64,000 nucleotides of DNA from Asaia sp037151935 (GCF_051628905.1 NZ_CP157575.1:124001-188000); one strand, 5' to 3'; numbered from the stretch's first letter, positions 43,155-52,053 are shown. A program made the numbers and translations. The notes: a model not told the origin generated them from the letters alone.

Positions 43155-44567
43155 ATGCTGGGGGTCGGCTCGACTATCGGCGCTGGCATCTATGTCATGA
43201 CCGGTACGGCGGCTGCGGAATATGCAGGACCATCCATTCTTGTTTCTTTCGTCATCGCCGCCCTCGCCTGTCTCTTCACCGCTTTTTCCTATGGCGAGCT
43301 GTCCTCGAGCCTGCCTGTATCCGGCTCGGCCTATTCCTATGCCTATGTCTCGATGGGCGAACGCGCTGCGTGGACGGTAGGCTGGCTGCTGCTGCTCGAA
43401 TACGGCATTTCCTGCGCGGCGGTTGCTTCGGGGCTTTCCGGCTATGCGACGAGCCTGTTGTCGAGCTTCGGGTTTCATATCCCGGCGGCCTTCAGTCAGG
43501 CGACTTTCCAGACCGTACCGGGCAGTGGCGGCATGGCCATCACCTCGGGTTGGCGCTTCGATCTCGTTGCGACGATTGCCATTGCCATCGTCACCGCCTG
43601 CCTTGTGCGTGGCGTGCAGGAATCGGCGCGGGTGAACACGATCATCGTTTTCATCAAGGTGGGCGTTCTCTTTCTCTTCGTCGCCTGCGGCCTGTTCGCT
43701 CTTCACCCTTCGTACTGGCATCCGTTCATTCCCGAATATCGCGGGGGATTTCAGTACGGCATCCCTGGCATGTTCCGCGCCGCCTCGATCATTTTCTTCG
43801 CCTATGTCGGGTTCGAAGCGGTTTCCACCGCTTCGGCCGAGGCCCGTAACCCACGTCGCGACGTGCCGATAGGCATTATCGGCAGTCTGGTGATCTGCAC
43901 TTTCGTTTACGTGTGCGTCGCATCGATCCTTATAGGCATCGTGCCCTATCAGCAGCTCAATGTCGCCGACCCGCTTTCAATTGCCGTGCGCGCGATGCAC
44001 CAGCCCTGGCTGGCGCTTTTCGTCAATCTGGGGGCGACCATCGGCCTTTGCTCAGTGCTTCTGGGCCTGCTTTACGGCCAGACGCGCATCTTTTTTGCCA
44101 TGAGCCGTGACGGGTTGTTGCCCCCGATCTTCTCATACGTGCACAAGCGCTATTACACACCCTGGACGGGAACGATCCTGCTCGGCCTCATTGTCGCCCT
44201 TGCCACCGCGACCCTGCCGATCGACGTGATCAGCGATCTCGTCAGCATCGGCACGGCGGCTGCGTTCGGTATCGTGTGTTTTACCGTGATCTGGCAGCGC
44301 AATATGCATCCCGATATGCCGCGTAGTTTCAGCGTGCCGCTGGGCGGTTTCAGGGTTAATGGCTGGTGGATCGGCATCACACCGCTTCTGGGCATTCTGT
44401 TCTGTATCGTCATGATTGCCCCGCTTTTCGCCGATATGGCACGGGCGCTGATGCATGGTAATCCTGTGCCCGCGCTGCTTCTGCTCGCCTATGCCGGGCT
44501 GGGCTTCGTCACCTACTGGTATTACTCTCGCCATAATTCCGGCTTTGCCAAAAAGGACGTTGGCTGA
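43155..44567 (+). CDS. APC-family amino acid permease (start uncertain, no ATG upstream)
   Basis: This inner-membrane permease has about 12 hydrophobic segments in the 470 residues given. The first is MLGVGSTIGAGIYVMTGTAA, the consensus APC substrate helix, followed by GPSILVSFVIAALACLFTAF and YGELSSSLPVSGSAYSYAYV. The ATG used here lies inside helix 1 and cannot be the true start. The frame is open back to 43008 and encodes a plausible cytoplasmic leader (RRKTLEQVTADYETNGLKRS then LTATQLI), but with no ATG, GTG or TTG. ATT at 43026, ATC at 43023 or CTG at 43122 are the only candidates, or a base error hides a start. Substrate is unknown; it is cationic-amino-acid-transporter-like. Confidence 0.82.
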   Translation: MLGVGSTIGAGIYVMTGTAAAEYAGPSILVSFVIAALACLFTAFSYGELSSSLPVSGSAYSYAYVSMGERAAWTVGWLLLLEYGISCAAVASGLSGYATSLLSSFGFHIPAAFSQATFQTVPGSGGMAITSGWRFDLVATIAIAIVTACLVRGVQESARVNTIIVFIKVGVLFLFVACGLFALHPSYWHPFIPEYRGGFQYGIPGMFRAASIIFFAYVGFEAVSTASAEARNPRRDVPIGIIGSLVICTFVYVCVASILIGIVPYQQLNVADPLSIAVRAMHQPWLALFVNLGATIGLCSVLLGLLYGQTRIFFAMSRDGLLPPIFSYVHKRYYTPWTGTILLGLIVALATATLPIDVISDLVSIGTAAAFGIVCFTVIWQRNMHPDMPRSFSVPLGGFRVNGWWIGITPLLGILFCIVMIAPLFADMARALMHGNPVPALLLLAYAGLGFVTYWYYSRHNSGFAKKDVG

Positions 44568-44657
44568 TTTTCCGCAAAACCGAGGCGATCTGAATTACCC
44601 ACAGATTTCGTGGATGTGTTCGTGGGTAACGCTGTGGATAAGCGCCGTACAAGAATC

Positions 44658-44690
44658 AAAAAGGGGGGAGCGTTCGGCTCCCCCCTTTTT
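44658..44690. terminator. Bidirectional intrinsic terminator
   Basis: AAAAAGGGGGGAGC and GCTCCCCCCTTTTT form a perfect 14-bp stem around a 5-base loop (GTTCG). It has A-run and T-run flanks, so it works on both strands, and it lies between the convergent APC permease and DhaKL genes. The GC stem plus T-run is the classic Rho-independent form. Confidence 0.93.
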
Positions 44691-44712
44691 GATAGAACGA
44701 CAGGCACGCAGT

Positions 44713-46434
44713 TTATTTGACGGCCTTTTCGGAAAATTCGCGCGCGACGACCCGGGCACAGAGCGCCATGGAGATGGCGCCTGCATCAGGGTGGCCCTTG
44801 CTACGCTCGCCATGAGTGCGGGCACGACCGAGGCGCGGGAGCAGATCCTTTGTAGCCTCCGCCGCAAGGGTCGAAGCCTCTGCTGCCTGGCTCCAGGCTT
44901 TGGCAATCGAAAGCCCCTGTCTCAGGCCGATTTCGAACTCTTTTACCAGGGGTTCGAGCGCATCCATGAGTGTCTTGTCGCCTTTCTTCGCCTTGCCGAG
45001 CCCGGTGATTTTTTCCATGGCACGGCGCAGTCCGAGAGAAAGGCTCTGCGCGTCTGGCACGGCTCCATCGTCAAAAGCTGTGCTGAAAGCAAAAAGCCCT
45101 GCGCCCCAGAGAGCGCCTGATGTGCCTCCTGCCCGATCCGCCCAGGCATCGGCAGCAGCGGCGAGCACGGTCGCAGAGCCCGATCCGGCCTCGACGGCCG
45201 CGCGTGCGGCCTTCGCCGCCGCCGCAGCGCCTCGCGCCATGCCTTGCCCATGATCGCCGTCACCTGCGTGGGCGTCGATCTGACCGAGAGCGGGCTCGGC
45301 TTCGGCAAGTGCCGTCGAGAGCTTGATCATGACCGAGGCAACGCAGCGCCCCCCTTGCCTGCCAGCTTCGGTAAGAGATTTCATGTAGAAGGCGGGGGCT
45401 TCTGACAGGGCGGGAAGGGAGTCATCGTAGCCTCCCGTCATCTTGTCACGTCTCAGGGCTGCGCTATCGACAGGCGCGCGCCAGAGCGTTTCCAGCTCTT
45501 CATCCAGCCAGGTGAGCGTAAGAGAGCATCCGGCCATATCGAGGCTGGTAATATATTCGCCAGCCAGAGGTGCGATGACCGTATAGCCCGCATTTTCAAG
45601 ATGGGGAATGATCGCCTCCCACAGCACGAAAAGCTCTTCATATTTCGTGCTACCCAAACCATTCAGCAGGGCGGTGATGCGCGAGCCGCCATTGTCCGGG
45701 GCTTCCCTGAGCAGACGATCGCACAGAATGGCGGCCAGCTCTGCCGGGCGCATCAGGTCGAGTTCGTCGATGCCCTGCTCGCCATGAACGCCAAGCCCTA
45801 GTGCGACCCGGCCTCTCGGAACGCTGAACAGCTTTTCTTTTTCTCCGGGAAGCGTGCAGCCGTCAAAGGCGACACCGAAAGACCGCGTCTGCGCATTGGC
45901 ACGACGCCCGATCGCTTCGACCCGGTCGAGCGAAAGACCGGCTTCAGCCGCCGCGCCAATGATCTTGAAGACGGGCAGGTCGCCCGCCGTGCCTCGGCGT
46001 CGCGTTTCCTCGCTGGCGGGGGCGCTGGCGATGTCGTCTGTGGTAGCGATCATGCGCGTGTCGATACCCTCGGCGCGCAATCTCTCCGCGGCGATGCTGA
46101 AATTGAGAACGTCGCCGGCATAATTGCCGTAGCCCAGAATGACACCGCCCCCGAGATGTGCCTCTCGCGCGATGCGCAGAATGGCCTGTGTCGAGGGGGA
46201 GGCGAAGACGTCACCGGCGACCGCGGCATCGGCGAAGCCTTCACCGACATAGCCATTGAATGCCGGAAAATGCCCCGAACCGCCGCCAACGACGAGCGCA
46301 ACCTTGCCCTGTTTGCCCGGCTTCGATCTGACAACGCCGCCACGTACGGGCTGGACGATATCGCGATAGATGCTCGCAAAGCCGCGCAGAGCGGATGTCG
46401 CGAAATTCTCGGCATCGCCACAGATTTTTGTCAT
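44713..46434 (-). CDS. DhaK-DhaL fusion kinase, L-erythrulose kinase (LerK)-like (copy 2)
   Basis: The 573-residue kinase is colinear with the copy at 36.0-37.8 kb. DhaK features are VGGGSGHFPAFNGYVGEGF, YGNYAGDVLNFSIAAE and ALGLGVHGEQGIDEL; DhaL features are IDAHAGDGDHGQGMARG and DRAGGTSGALWGAGLF. After GSGH it has Phe instead of the usual Glu, as copy 1 has Tyr. It is the last gene of an operon with a TIM-like isomerase, RpiB and a sugar ABC importer, the set expected for a tetrulose route: ketose in, 1-phosphorylation, isomerisation to erythrose-4-phosphate. Acetic acid bacteria make L-erythrulose from erythritol outside the membrane, so an L-erythrulose kinase is the best guess. Dihydroxyacetone as substrate is the alternative. 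Confidence 0.86.
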   Translation of the reverse strand: MTKICGDAENFATSALRGFASIYRDIVQPVRGGVVRSKPGKQGKVALVVGGGSGHFPAFNGYVGEGFADAAVAGDVFASPSTQAILRIAREAHLGGGVILGYGNYAGDVLNFSIAAERLRAEGIDTRMIATTDDIASAPASEETRRRGTAGDLPVFKIIGAAAEAGLSLDRVEAIGRRANAQTRSFGVAFDGCTLPGEKEKLFSVPRGRVALGLGVHGEQGIDELDLMRPAELAAILCDRLLREAPDNGGSRITALLNGLGSTKYEELFVLWEAIIPHLENAGYTVIAPLAGEYITSLDMAGCSLTLTWLDEELETLWRAPVDSAALRRDKMTGGYDDSLPALSEAPAFYMKSLTEAGRQGGRCVASVMIKLSTALAEAEPALGQIDAHAGDGDHGQGMARGAAAAAKAARAAVEAGSGSATVLAAAADAWADRAGGTSGALWGAGLFAFSTAFDDGAVPDAQSLSLGLRRAMEKITGLGKAKKGDKTLMDALEPLVKEFEIGLRQGLSIAKAWSQAAEASTLAAEATKDLLPRLGRARTHGERSKGHPDAGAISMALCARVVAREFSEKAVK

Positions 46435-46488
46435 GGGGTAGTCATCCTCGGTATGGGTAAGCGGAGAGACGGGAACAGAAGCGCGGCT

Positions 46489-47505
46489 TCAGGATTCCCG
46501 ATTGAAATAGCGTCGGGCGAGAGAGTCGAAGGAGATTGCAGCAACCACGATCCCGCCACTGACGATCGACTGCCAGTAAGGCGAGATACCGAACAGGACG
46601 ATGACGTTTTCGATAATACCGATGATCACGGCGCCGAGGACCGCTCCAAACGGGCTGCCCAGACCGCCGGTCGTCGCAACACCACCGATGACGGCAGCCG
46701 CGATGGGGGCGAGCACCCAGGTATCACCTATGGAGGGCTGGGCCGTGCCCAGCCTTGCAACCATCAGGATTCCCGCCAGTGCCGAAAGAAAACCCGCAGC
46801 GGCAAAGGCGCAGACCCTGATGGCGTCTACCCTGATGCCAAGCATGCGCGCTGCGGCGTTATTGCTGCCAATGGCATAGACGTAACGACCGAGCGGAGTG
46901 CGGATCATGACGAAAGAGACGATGAGGAGGCAGAGAAGCAGGATCACGAAAGGGACAGGCAGGCCGAACATCATCCCTCGGCCCAGAAACGAGATATTTC
47001 CCGGAATGCCCGTAATGGCGACGCCCTTCGTCAGCACCAGATTGGCACCGCCATAGACCCCCGCCATGCCGATGGTGAGCACGAGCGAGTGCAGCTTCAG
47101 CTTCGTTATCAGCAGGCCGTTCAACAACCCGCATCCTGTGCCGAGTGTAAGGCAGAGCACCAGAGAGAGCCAGGGGTCGAGCCCCGCCTGAACCATGAAT
47201 ATGCCACCTGCGACACCGGCAAGGCCGCCAATGGCGCCGACGGAGAGATCGAGTTCGCCAAGGATCATCAGAATAGCCTGGCCGATCGTCACCAGCCCGA
47301 CGAAGGCAAGCGAGCGTGCGATGATCTTCATGTTGAACGCTGTCAGAAAATTCGCTGACAGCGTGCAGGAAAGAATGAAGATGACTGCAAGCGCAATCAC
47401 CACCCCAAAAAGGGGATTCGATGCCACCGCCTTGAGGCGGGAGAGGAGATTGGGCTGGGGGGGCGTGGCAGCGCCATCATGCGGCGCAGGCGTGTCATGC
47501 GACAT
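46489..47505 (-). CDS. Sugar ABC transporter permease (RbsC family)
   Basis: This 338-residue inner-membrane permease of the ribose-type importer has about nine or ten hydrophobic segments. The conserved cytoplasmic loop is RTPLGRYVYAIGSNNAAARMLGI (cited in part), which contacts the ATPase, and the family block IGGVATTGGLGSPFGAVLG follows. LGELDLSVGAIGGLAGVAGG is a typical RbsC stretch. It overlaps the end of the ATPase gene by 11 bases. Together with the ATPase and binding protein it is probably the importer for erythritol, erythrulose or a related C4 polyol. Confidence 0.9.
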   Translation of the reverse strand: MSHDTPAPHDGAATPPQPNLLSRLKAVASNPLFGVVIALAVIFILSCTLSANFLTAFNMKIIARSLAFVGLVTIGQAILMILGELDLSVGAIGGLAGVAGGIFMVQAGLDPWLSLVLCLTLGTGCGLLNGLLITKLKLHSLVLTIGMAGVYGGANLVLTKGVAITGIPGNISFLGRGMMFGLPVPFVILLLCLLIVSFVMIRTPLGRYVYAIGSNNAAARMLGIRVDAIRVCAFAAAGFLSALAGILMVARLGTAQPSIGDTWVLAPIAAAVIGGVATTGGLGSPFGAVLGAVIIGIIENVIVLFGISPYWQSIVSGGIVVAAISFDSLARRYFNRES

Positions 47506-49000
47506 GGCTTGTCTCCGGTGAGCCGATGATCGAGGCGACCAATGTGCTGATTTCGGTTGTTTCGTGGTCGAATGAGCCGTTGATCCGGCCCGAATACAGG
47601 CTCACGATGCGGGTTGCGCAGCGCTGAAGTTCGCTCATCTCGGATGAGACGAGAATAATCCCGACGCCCTCCTCGGCGAGGCGCTGCATGATGCGGTAGA
47701 TCTGGAATTTGGTGCCAATATCGATGCCCTTTGTGGGCTCGTCGAAAATCAGCAGACGTGGCCTGCGGGCCATCGCCCGCCCGATAATGGCCTTCTGCTG
47801 GTTCCCGCCCGACAGGAACATGATCTTCTTGGCGGGTGATGAGCTGCGCACGTCGAATTGCTCGATAATTTTCCGCACCAGCGCGTTTTCGCGGCGCGGC
47901 GAAATCAGTCCGGCTTTTGCGATATCCCTCGTGACAGCAAGCGAGATGTTCTCTCTCAAGCTCAGCATAGGAAATATGCCGTGGTGTTTGCGCTCTTCCG
48001 AGAGATAGACCATTCCGGCCCGCACCGCCTTGTCAGGTCGATTGGGCGCAATCGGTTTACCGTCCAGCATGACGCGGCCGCTCTGGACCTTGCGAAACCC
48101 GAACATGGCCTGCATGATCTCGGAACGCCCCGCTCCGACCAGCCCTGCAAAGCCAAGAATCTCGCCCCGCCTGAGGTCGAAGGAGATATTTTCGAAGCCA
48201 GGGCCGGTCAGGTTGTCGACAGAGAGAATGGTCTCGCCGGTGTGGGTAGAAGGCGCGGGCTGAAACTGCTCGTCCAGCTTGACGATGCTCCCGGACATCA
48301 GGCGGATCAGCTCCCCCTCGGTCATGCCGTCCATCGGGAAAGTACCGACGCTGCGCCCGTTGCGCAGAACCGTCACCATGTCGCCGAGCGCAAAGATTTC
48401 TTCCATCTTGTGAGAGACGAAAACGATAGCGACGCCCTGATCGCGCAGATCGTTGACGATGCGGAAAAGACGCTCGGTTTCCTTGGCAGTAAGAGACGAG
48501 GTCGGCTCATCGAGAATCATGACCCCGAAATTCTCCTGGGTTGCTGCGCGGGCAATCTGAAGGAGCTGCTGATCGGGAACACTGATTTCGGCGACTTTCT
48601 GGTCAGGGCGCGCGTGAATGCCGAACCGGGCAATGAATTTCGCGGCCTCCATCTCCATCGCCTTTTCCGACACCATGATCCTGCCGAAGCCGGAGCGGGC
48701 AAAGGGCATGAACATGTTTTCCGCGACGGTAAGGTAGGGAAAGAGATTGAGTTCCTGAGGCACATAGGCCACGCGTCTGAACAGCTTGTGGTCACGCAAC
48801 GCATCTGCGTCATCAATGACGAGTGCCCCCTCATCGGGCCTGACCAGACCGGCAAGGGTCTTGATCAGGGTCGATTTACCGGCCCCGTTTTCACCCGCAA
48901 GGATATGCACCTTGCCGGGTTCGAGGGTCAGGTCGATATGATCGAGGGCCACGACCCCTGGATAGGTCTTTCGTATGCCCGAAGCCTTGAAAAGGACCAT
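47495..49000 (-). CDS. Sugar ABC transporter ATP-binding protein (RbsA family, two NBDs)
   Basis: This 501-residue dual-nucleotide-binding-domain ATPase powers the importer. In domain 1 the Walker A is ILAGENGAGKSTLIKTLAGL and the Walker B is VMILDEPTSSLT, while the signature loop is degenerate (ISVPDQQLLQIARAA). Domain 2 has a degenerate Walker A (GFAGLVGAGRSEIMQAMFG) but a normal signature LSGGNQQKAIIGRAMARRP and Walker B LLIFDEPTKGID, the usual asymmetry of RbsA proteins. The start is the Met before VLFKASGIRKTYPGV; upstream in-frame sequence is low-complexity His/Gln-rich translation of the binding-protein gene end. Spacing to that gene is 17 bases. Confidence 0.92.
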   Translation of the reverse strand: MVLFKASGIRKTYPGVVALDHIDLTLEPGKVHILAGENGAGKSTLIKTLAGLVRPDEGALVIDDADALRDHKLFRRVAYVPQELNLFPYLTVAENMFMPFARSGFGRIMVSEKAMEMEAAKFIARFGIHARPDQKVAEISVPDQQLLQIARAATQENFGVMILDEPTSSLTAKETERLFRIVNDLRDQGVAIVFVSHKMEEIFALGDMVTVLRNGRSVGTFPMDGMTEGELIRLMSGSIVKLDEQFQPAPSTHTGETILSVDNLTGPGFENISFDLRRGEILGFAGLVGAGRSEIMQAMFGFRKVQSGRVMLDGKPIAPNRPDKAVRAGMVYLSEERKHHGIFPMLSLRENISLAVTRDIAKAGLISPRRENALVRKIIEQFDVRSSSPAKKIMFLSGGNQQKAIIGRAMARRPRLLIFDEPTKGIDIGTKFQIYRIMQRLAEEGVGIILVSSEMSELQRCATRIVSLYSGRINGSFDHETTEISTLVASIIGSPETSHVA

Positions 49001-49017
49001 GGCCCCCTCCCCGTCGT

Positions 49018-49944
49018 TTATTTGGAGAGCGTTGATTTGGTGATGATGTCGATGCCCGTATCGATGTTCTTGGGCGTTTTCTGCCCCAGCGCCTTCTGCC
49101 AGGCGGCGATCACGGCCCAATAGCCCTGCATCTCGGGACGGCTGGAGGCGGAGGAATCCACGACGCCGTCCTTGATCAGCTGGAGCATGTCGTTCAGATT
49201 ATCCAGACCGACTTCCTGCACCTTGCCGATCTTGTCGCTTTCGCGAATGGCGTGGCCGATGCCTACAGGGCCCGCTGCATCGCAGGCTACCCAGCCCGCA
49301 AGGTCTGGATGGGCCTGCATGATGGCAGAGGCCTGTTTCTGCGCGGTTTCGATGCTGTCATTATCGATACCCGTCGCCACGACTTTGATGTCGGGATATT
49401 TGGCGAACACCTTCAGCTCACAGCGTGCGCGAAGCGCATGGTTGGGCGCCGTGGGTACGCCCATCATGATGGCGACCTCACCCTTGTGGTTGACCAGCTT
49501 GGCAAGCCGCTCCGCCGCAAGGGTGCCCTGCTCGCAGAAATCGGCACCGACCGCTGTGATCTCCATACCCTCAGGAGGCAGAGAGTCGAAAACCGTCATC
49601 GGAATCTTCTCATCGACTGCTTCCTGCATGGTCGACCTGTTTCCCTTCTCGTCGAGAAGGTCGAGGATCAGACCATCGGGATGCGTCGCTATGGCGCGTT
49701 CGATGATGTCGTTCTGGGTCGAGACATCGGCAGTTTGCGGCGCGCGATATTCAACCGTGATGGCGCGTCCCGTGGACTTGCTCAGCAGGGCCGCAGCGGC
49801 TTGCGCGCCATTATTGGCCTTGTCGAACCACGGATGAACGGCTTTCGGTATCATGACGAACCGCATCGGCGCATTATCAGCCGCCGCATGAGCGGCGAGC
49901 GGGGCGAAGAGCAAGGTTGCGGTAGCGAGCAGTGCTTTTTTCAT
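49018..49944 (-). CDS. Periplasmic sugar-binding protein (RbsB-like)
   Basis: This 308-residue substrate-binding protein has signal peptide MKKALLATATLLFAPLAAHA and a mature type I periplasmic-binding fold. Features are RFVMIPKAVHPWFDKANNG, AIATHPDGLILDLLDEKG, GADFCEQGTLAAERLAKLV, KGEVAIMMGVPTAP and WVACDAAGPVGIGHAIRES. It presents substrate to the RbsC/RbsA-like pair downstream. Cysteines in FCEQ, RCEL and ACDA are unusually many for the family. The ligand is inferred to be a C4 polyol or ketose from the neighbours. Confidence 0.9.
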   Translation of the reverse strand: MKKALLATATLLFAPLAAHAAADNAPMRFVMIPKAVHPWFDKANNGAQAAAALLSKSTGRAITVEYRAPQTADVSTQNDIIERAIATHPDGLILDLLDEKGNRSTMQEAVDEKIPMTVFDSLPPEGMEITAVGADFCEQGTLAAERLAKLVNHKGEVAIMMGVPTAPNHALRARCELKVFAKYPDIKVVATGIDNDSIETAQKQASAIMQAHPDLAGWVACDAAGPVGIGHAIRESDKIGKVQEVGLDNLNDMLQLIKDGVVDSSASSRPEMQGYWAVIAAWQKALGQKTPKNIDTGIDIITKSTLSK

Positions 49945-49974
49945 GAGATCAGACCTTATGGTCGCGTTAACCCA

Positions 49975-50442
49975 TTATTTGCAGGAATTGGGTGAATATT
50001 TACGATCGAGTGCGTCGATGCCATCGACATTGCGGGACGAGGCGCTTGCAGGGTCGAATTTTTTGGCGAGGAAGGAGTCGACGATTGTCTTGGCCAGCTC
50101 CGTGCCGACGACGCGTGCGCCAAGCGTGATGATATGCGCGTTATTGGAGAGGGCGGCGCGCTCTGCCGAATAGCTGTCATGGACCTGGGCCGCTCGAATG
50201 CCGGGAATCTTGTTGGCCGAGATCGCCACGCCGATACCCGTGCCGCAGCACAGAATGCCACGCTCGTACTCGCCGGAAAGAATGGCGTGTCCGACGCGTT
50301 CGCTCAGTTCGGAATAGAGTTCGCTCTTTTCATCCACGGGGCGCGAGAGGTCGACCGCATCGAACCCTTTTGCCTTGAGATGCGCCACGATCTGCTGGGC
50401 CAGACCTTCACCGGCGCTATCGCCACCAACTGCAATTTTCAT
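49975..50442 (-). CDS. RpiB-type sugar-phosphate isomerase (EryI-like)
   Basis: This 155-residue isomerase of the RpiB/LacAB family interconverts aldose and ketose phosphates. The active cysteine is in RGILCCGTGIGVAISANKIP, and GIRAAQVHDSYSAERAALSN and LGARVVGTELAKTIVD follow as in RpiB. The start reads MKIAVGGDSAGEGL, where ribose-5-phosphate isomerases have the motif GSDHAG; the His is Ser here, which may alter sugar specificity. In Brucella the erythritol cluster RpiB makes D-erythrose-4-phosphate, and this gene lies in the equivalent context. The start is the Met that begins the family; longer upstream readings are not family-like. Confidence 0.88.
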   Translation of the reverse strand: MKIAVGGDSAGEGLAQQIVAHLKAKGFDAVDLSRPVDEKSELYSELSERVGHAILSGEYERGILCCGTGIGVAISANKIPGIRAAQVHDSYSAERAALSNNAHIITLGARVVGTELAKTIVDSFLAKKFDPASASSRNVDGIDALDRKYSPNSCK

Positions 50443-50464
50443 GATTGTCTTCCTTAAACGTGTT

Positions 50465-51292
50465 CTAGAGAGAGGCGGACTGCGAAGCGGACAGCGTGTC
50501 GTCGAGTGGCGCGACATGCAGATTGATGCCCGCGTCGAGCATTCGGTTCTTCTGGCCTTCGGAAACACCTGAATCGGTGATCACGACGTCGAAATCGGAG
50601 AGATTGGCCAGACGGTTCAGGGCAGTGACATCGAATTTCTGGCTGTCGATCATCAGGATGCGTCGATCGACGATTTCCATGAGCGCCATCTTGCACTTCA
50701 CGATCTCCTGCTCCTGATGATAGGCGCCGAGATCGCGCACGGCGGAGACCGACATGAAAAGCGTGTTTGCCCGAAGCGATTTCGTTCCCTGCTCGCAGAG
50801 GATGCCGAGAAACGCGTCGAAACGCGGATGATATTTACCACCCAGGCAGATCAGGCTGATATCCCGCGCTCCGGCAAGCTGGGTTGCTATGCCCATGCTG
50901 TTGGTCAGCACGGTCAAAGGCATGCCCGAGGGCAGGTTTTCCGAGAGGATACGTGAGGTTGTGGAATCATCGAGGGCGATGATATCGCCTGCCTTGATGA
51001 AGCTCGTCGCCACGCGGGCGATTGCCTGTTTTTCGCGCGAGGCACGGCGCATGCGGTGAACGACGCTGGTTTCCATCACGCCGCTGGCCAGCATGGTCAC
51101 GCCGCCATGGACCTTGCGCACCAGCCCCTGTTCGGACAATGCGTGCAGGTCGCGATGAATCGTCATACGACTGGTCGAGAAGCGTTCGACGAGTTCTTCG
51201 ATCTGGGCGCCGCCATTCTCGAGCACATAGTCGAGAATTTCGCGACGTCTTGCCGAGACGGCCTTGCTTTCGACGCCGGTCGCGCCGCTCAT
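50465..51292 (-). CDS. DeoR-family transcriptional regulator
   Basis: This 275-residue sugar-type repressor has a helix-turn-helix RRREILDYVLENGGAQIEEL then VERFSTSRMTIHRDLHALSE and GLVRKVHGGV. The effector domain follows (AGDIIALDDSTTSRIL, LTVLTNSMGIATQLAG, LICLGGKYHPRFDAF, ILMIDSQKFDVTALNRLANL, VVITDSGVSEGQ), which binds a phosphorylated sugar in this family. It overlaps the TIM-like gene end by four bases and precedes rpiB by 22. A second DeoR regulator with a very similar effector domain (ILDDSTT, CLGG) controls the other end of the locus. Inducer is likely a tetrulose or tetritol phosphate. Confidence 0.9.
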   Translation of the reverse strand: MSGATGVESKAVSARRREILDYVLENGGAQIEELVERFSTSRMTIHRDLHALSEQGLVRKVHGGVTMLASGVMETSVVHRMRRASREKQAIARVATSFIKAGDIIALDDSTTSRILSENLPSGMPLTVLTNSMGIATQLAGARDISLICLGGKYHPRFDAFLGILCEQGTKSLRANTLFMSVSAVRDLGAYHQEQEIVKCKMALMEIVDRRILMIDSQKFDVTALNRLANLSDFDVVITDSGVSEGQKNRMLDAGINLHVAPLDDTLSASQSASL

Positions 51293-52053
51293 GACACGAC
51301 CGACTGGATGATGGCGGCCAGGCCTGACGGGTCCCAGGCTGAGCGACCGATGAACACGCCATCGACATTGGCCAGTGCGGTGTAACGCGCTGCATTCTCA
51401 AGCGATACGCTGCCGCCATACAGGATCGGCACGCGCTTGGCGCTCGTTTCACCGACCAGTTCAGCCAGAACATGGCGCAGACGTGTATGGGCCTCTCCGA
51501 CGAAATCGGGCTCGGCAGCCCTGCCCTTCGCCCCAATGGCCCAGACGGGTTCGTAAGCCAGCAGCACGGTCTCGATCTGGGAATCTGTCAGACCGTGCAG
51601 CGCCATCTTTGTCTGGCGGGCAAGCGTTTCGTGCGTGACACCAAACGCGTATTCTTCTGCGCTGTCGCCAATGCAGATGAGCGGGCGCAACGCGTTGCGT
51701 ATGGCGGCCTTGACCTTGAGATTGACGGTAATATCCGTCTCGCCGAAATGCTCGCGACGCTCCGAGTGGCCGAGTTCGATGATATCGGCACCGCATTCGC
51801 GCACCATGTGAGGAGAGATTTCCCCGGTCCATGCCCCTTCATCTTCCCAATGCATGTTCTGAGCACCCACATGCCACCGCGTGTCTGCGAGACGGGAGGC
51901 GACCGTCTCGAGCGAAGTGAAAGGCGGGATGACGAAGGGAGTAATGTAAGAAGGCACGGTTATGGACGCGATCTGCCCGGCCGCATCACGGGCGGCGGCT
52001 GGCCCCTTGTTCATCTTCCAGCTTGTTCCGATCCAGAGCGACTTTAAGGGCAT
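51289..52053 (-). CDS. Triose-phosphate isomerase homologue (EryH/TpiA2-like)
   Basis: The 254-residue TIM-family protein carries all canonical residues: substrate lysine in WIGTSWKMNKGPAAA, histidine in IELGHSERREHFGETD, glutamate in LLAYEPVWAIG, and the phosphate loop VPILYGGSVSLENAARYTAL then GVFIGRSAWDPSGL. The short divergent N-terminus and the operon context (DeoR, rpiB, ABC, DhaKL) favour the second-copy TpiA2/EryH type that isomerises tetrulose phosphate, rather than the glycolytic enzyme. The main tpiA should be elsewhere in the genome. The start is the ATG preceded by GGAGAGAGAA. It is the first gene of a seven-gene operon. Confidence 0.88.
   Translation of the reverse strand: MPLKSLWIGTSWKMNKGPAAARDAAGQIASITVPSYITPFVIPPFTSLETVASRLADTRWHVGAQNMHWEDEGAWTGEISPHMVRECGADIIELGHSERREHFGETDITVNLKVKAAIRNALRPLICIGDSAEEYAFGVTHETLARQTKMALHGLTDSQIETVLLAYEPVWAIGAKGRAAEPDFVGEAHTRLRHVLAELVGETSAKRVPILYGGSVSLENAARYTALANVDGVFIGRSAWDPSGLAAIIQSVVS

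Noticed and set aside
46156..49123. Plus-strand frames of about 400 codons over the ABC and DhaKL genes
   Set aside because: Antisense shadows of well-recognised genes; highly charged, low-complexity translations.
51289..52053. Main glycolytic tpiA
   Set aside because: The operon partners (DeoR, rpiB, sugar ABC, DhaKL) and position favour a second-copy TpiA2/EryH role, though the catalytic residues alone do not exclude it.
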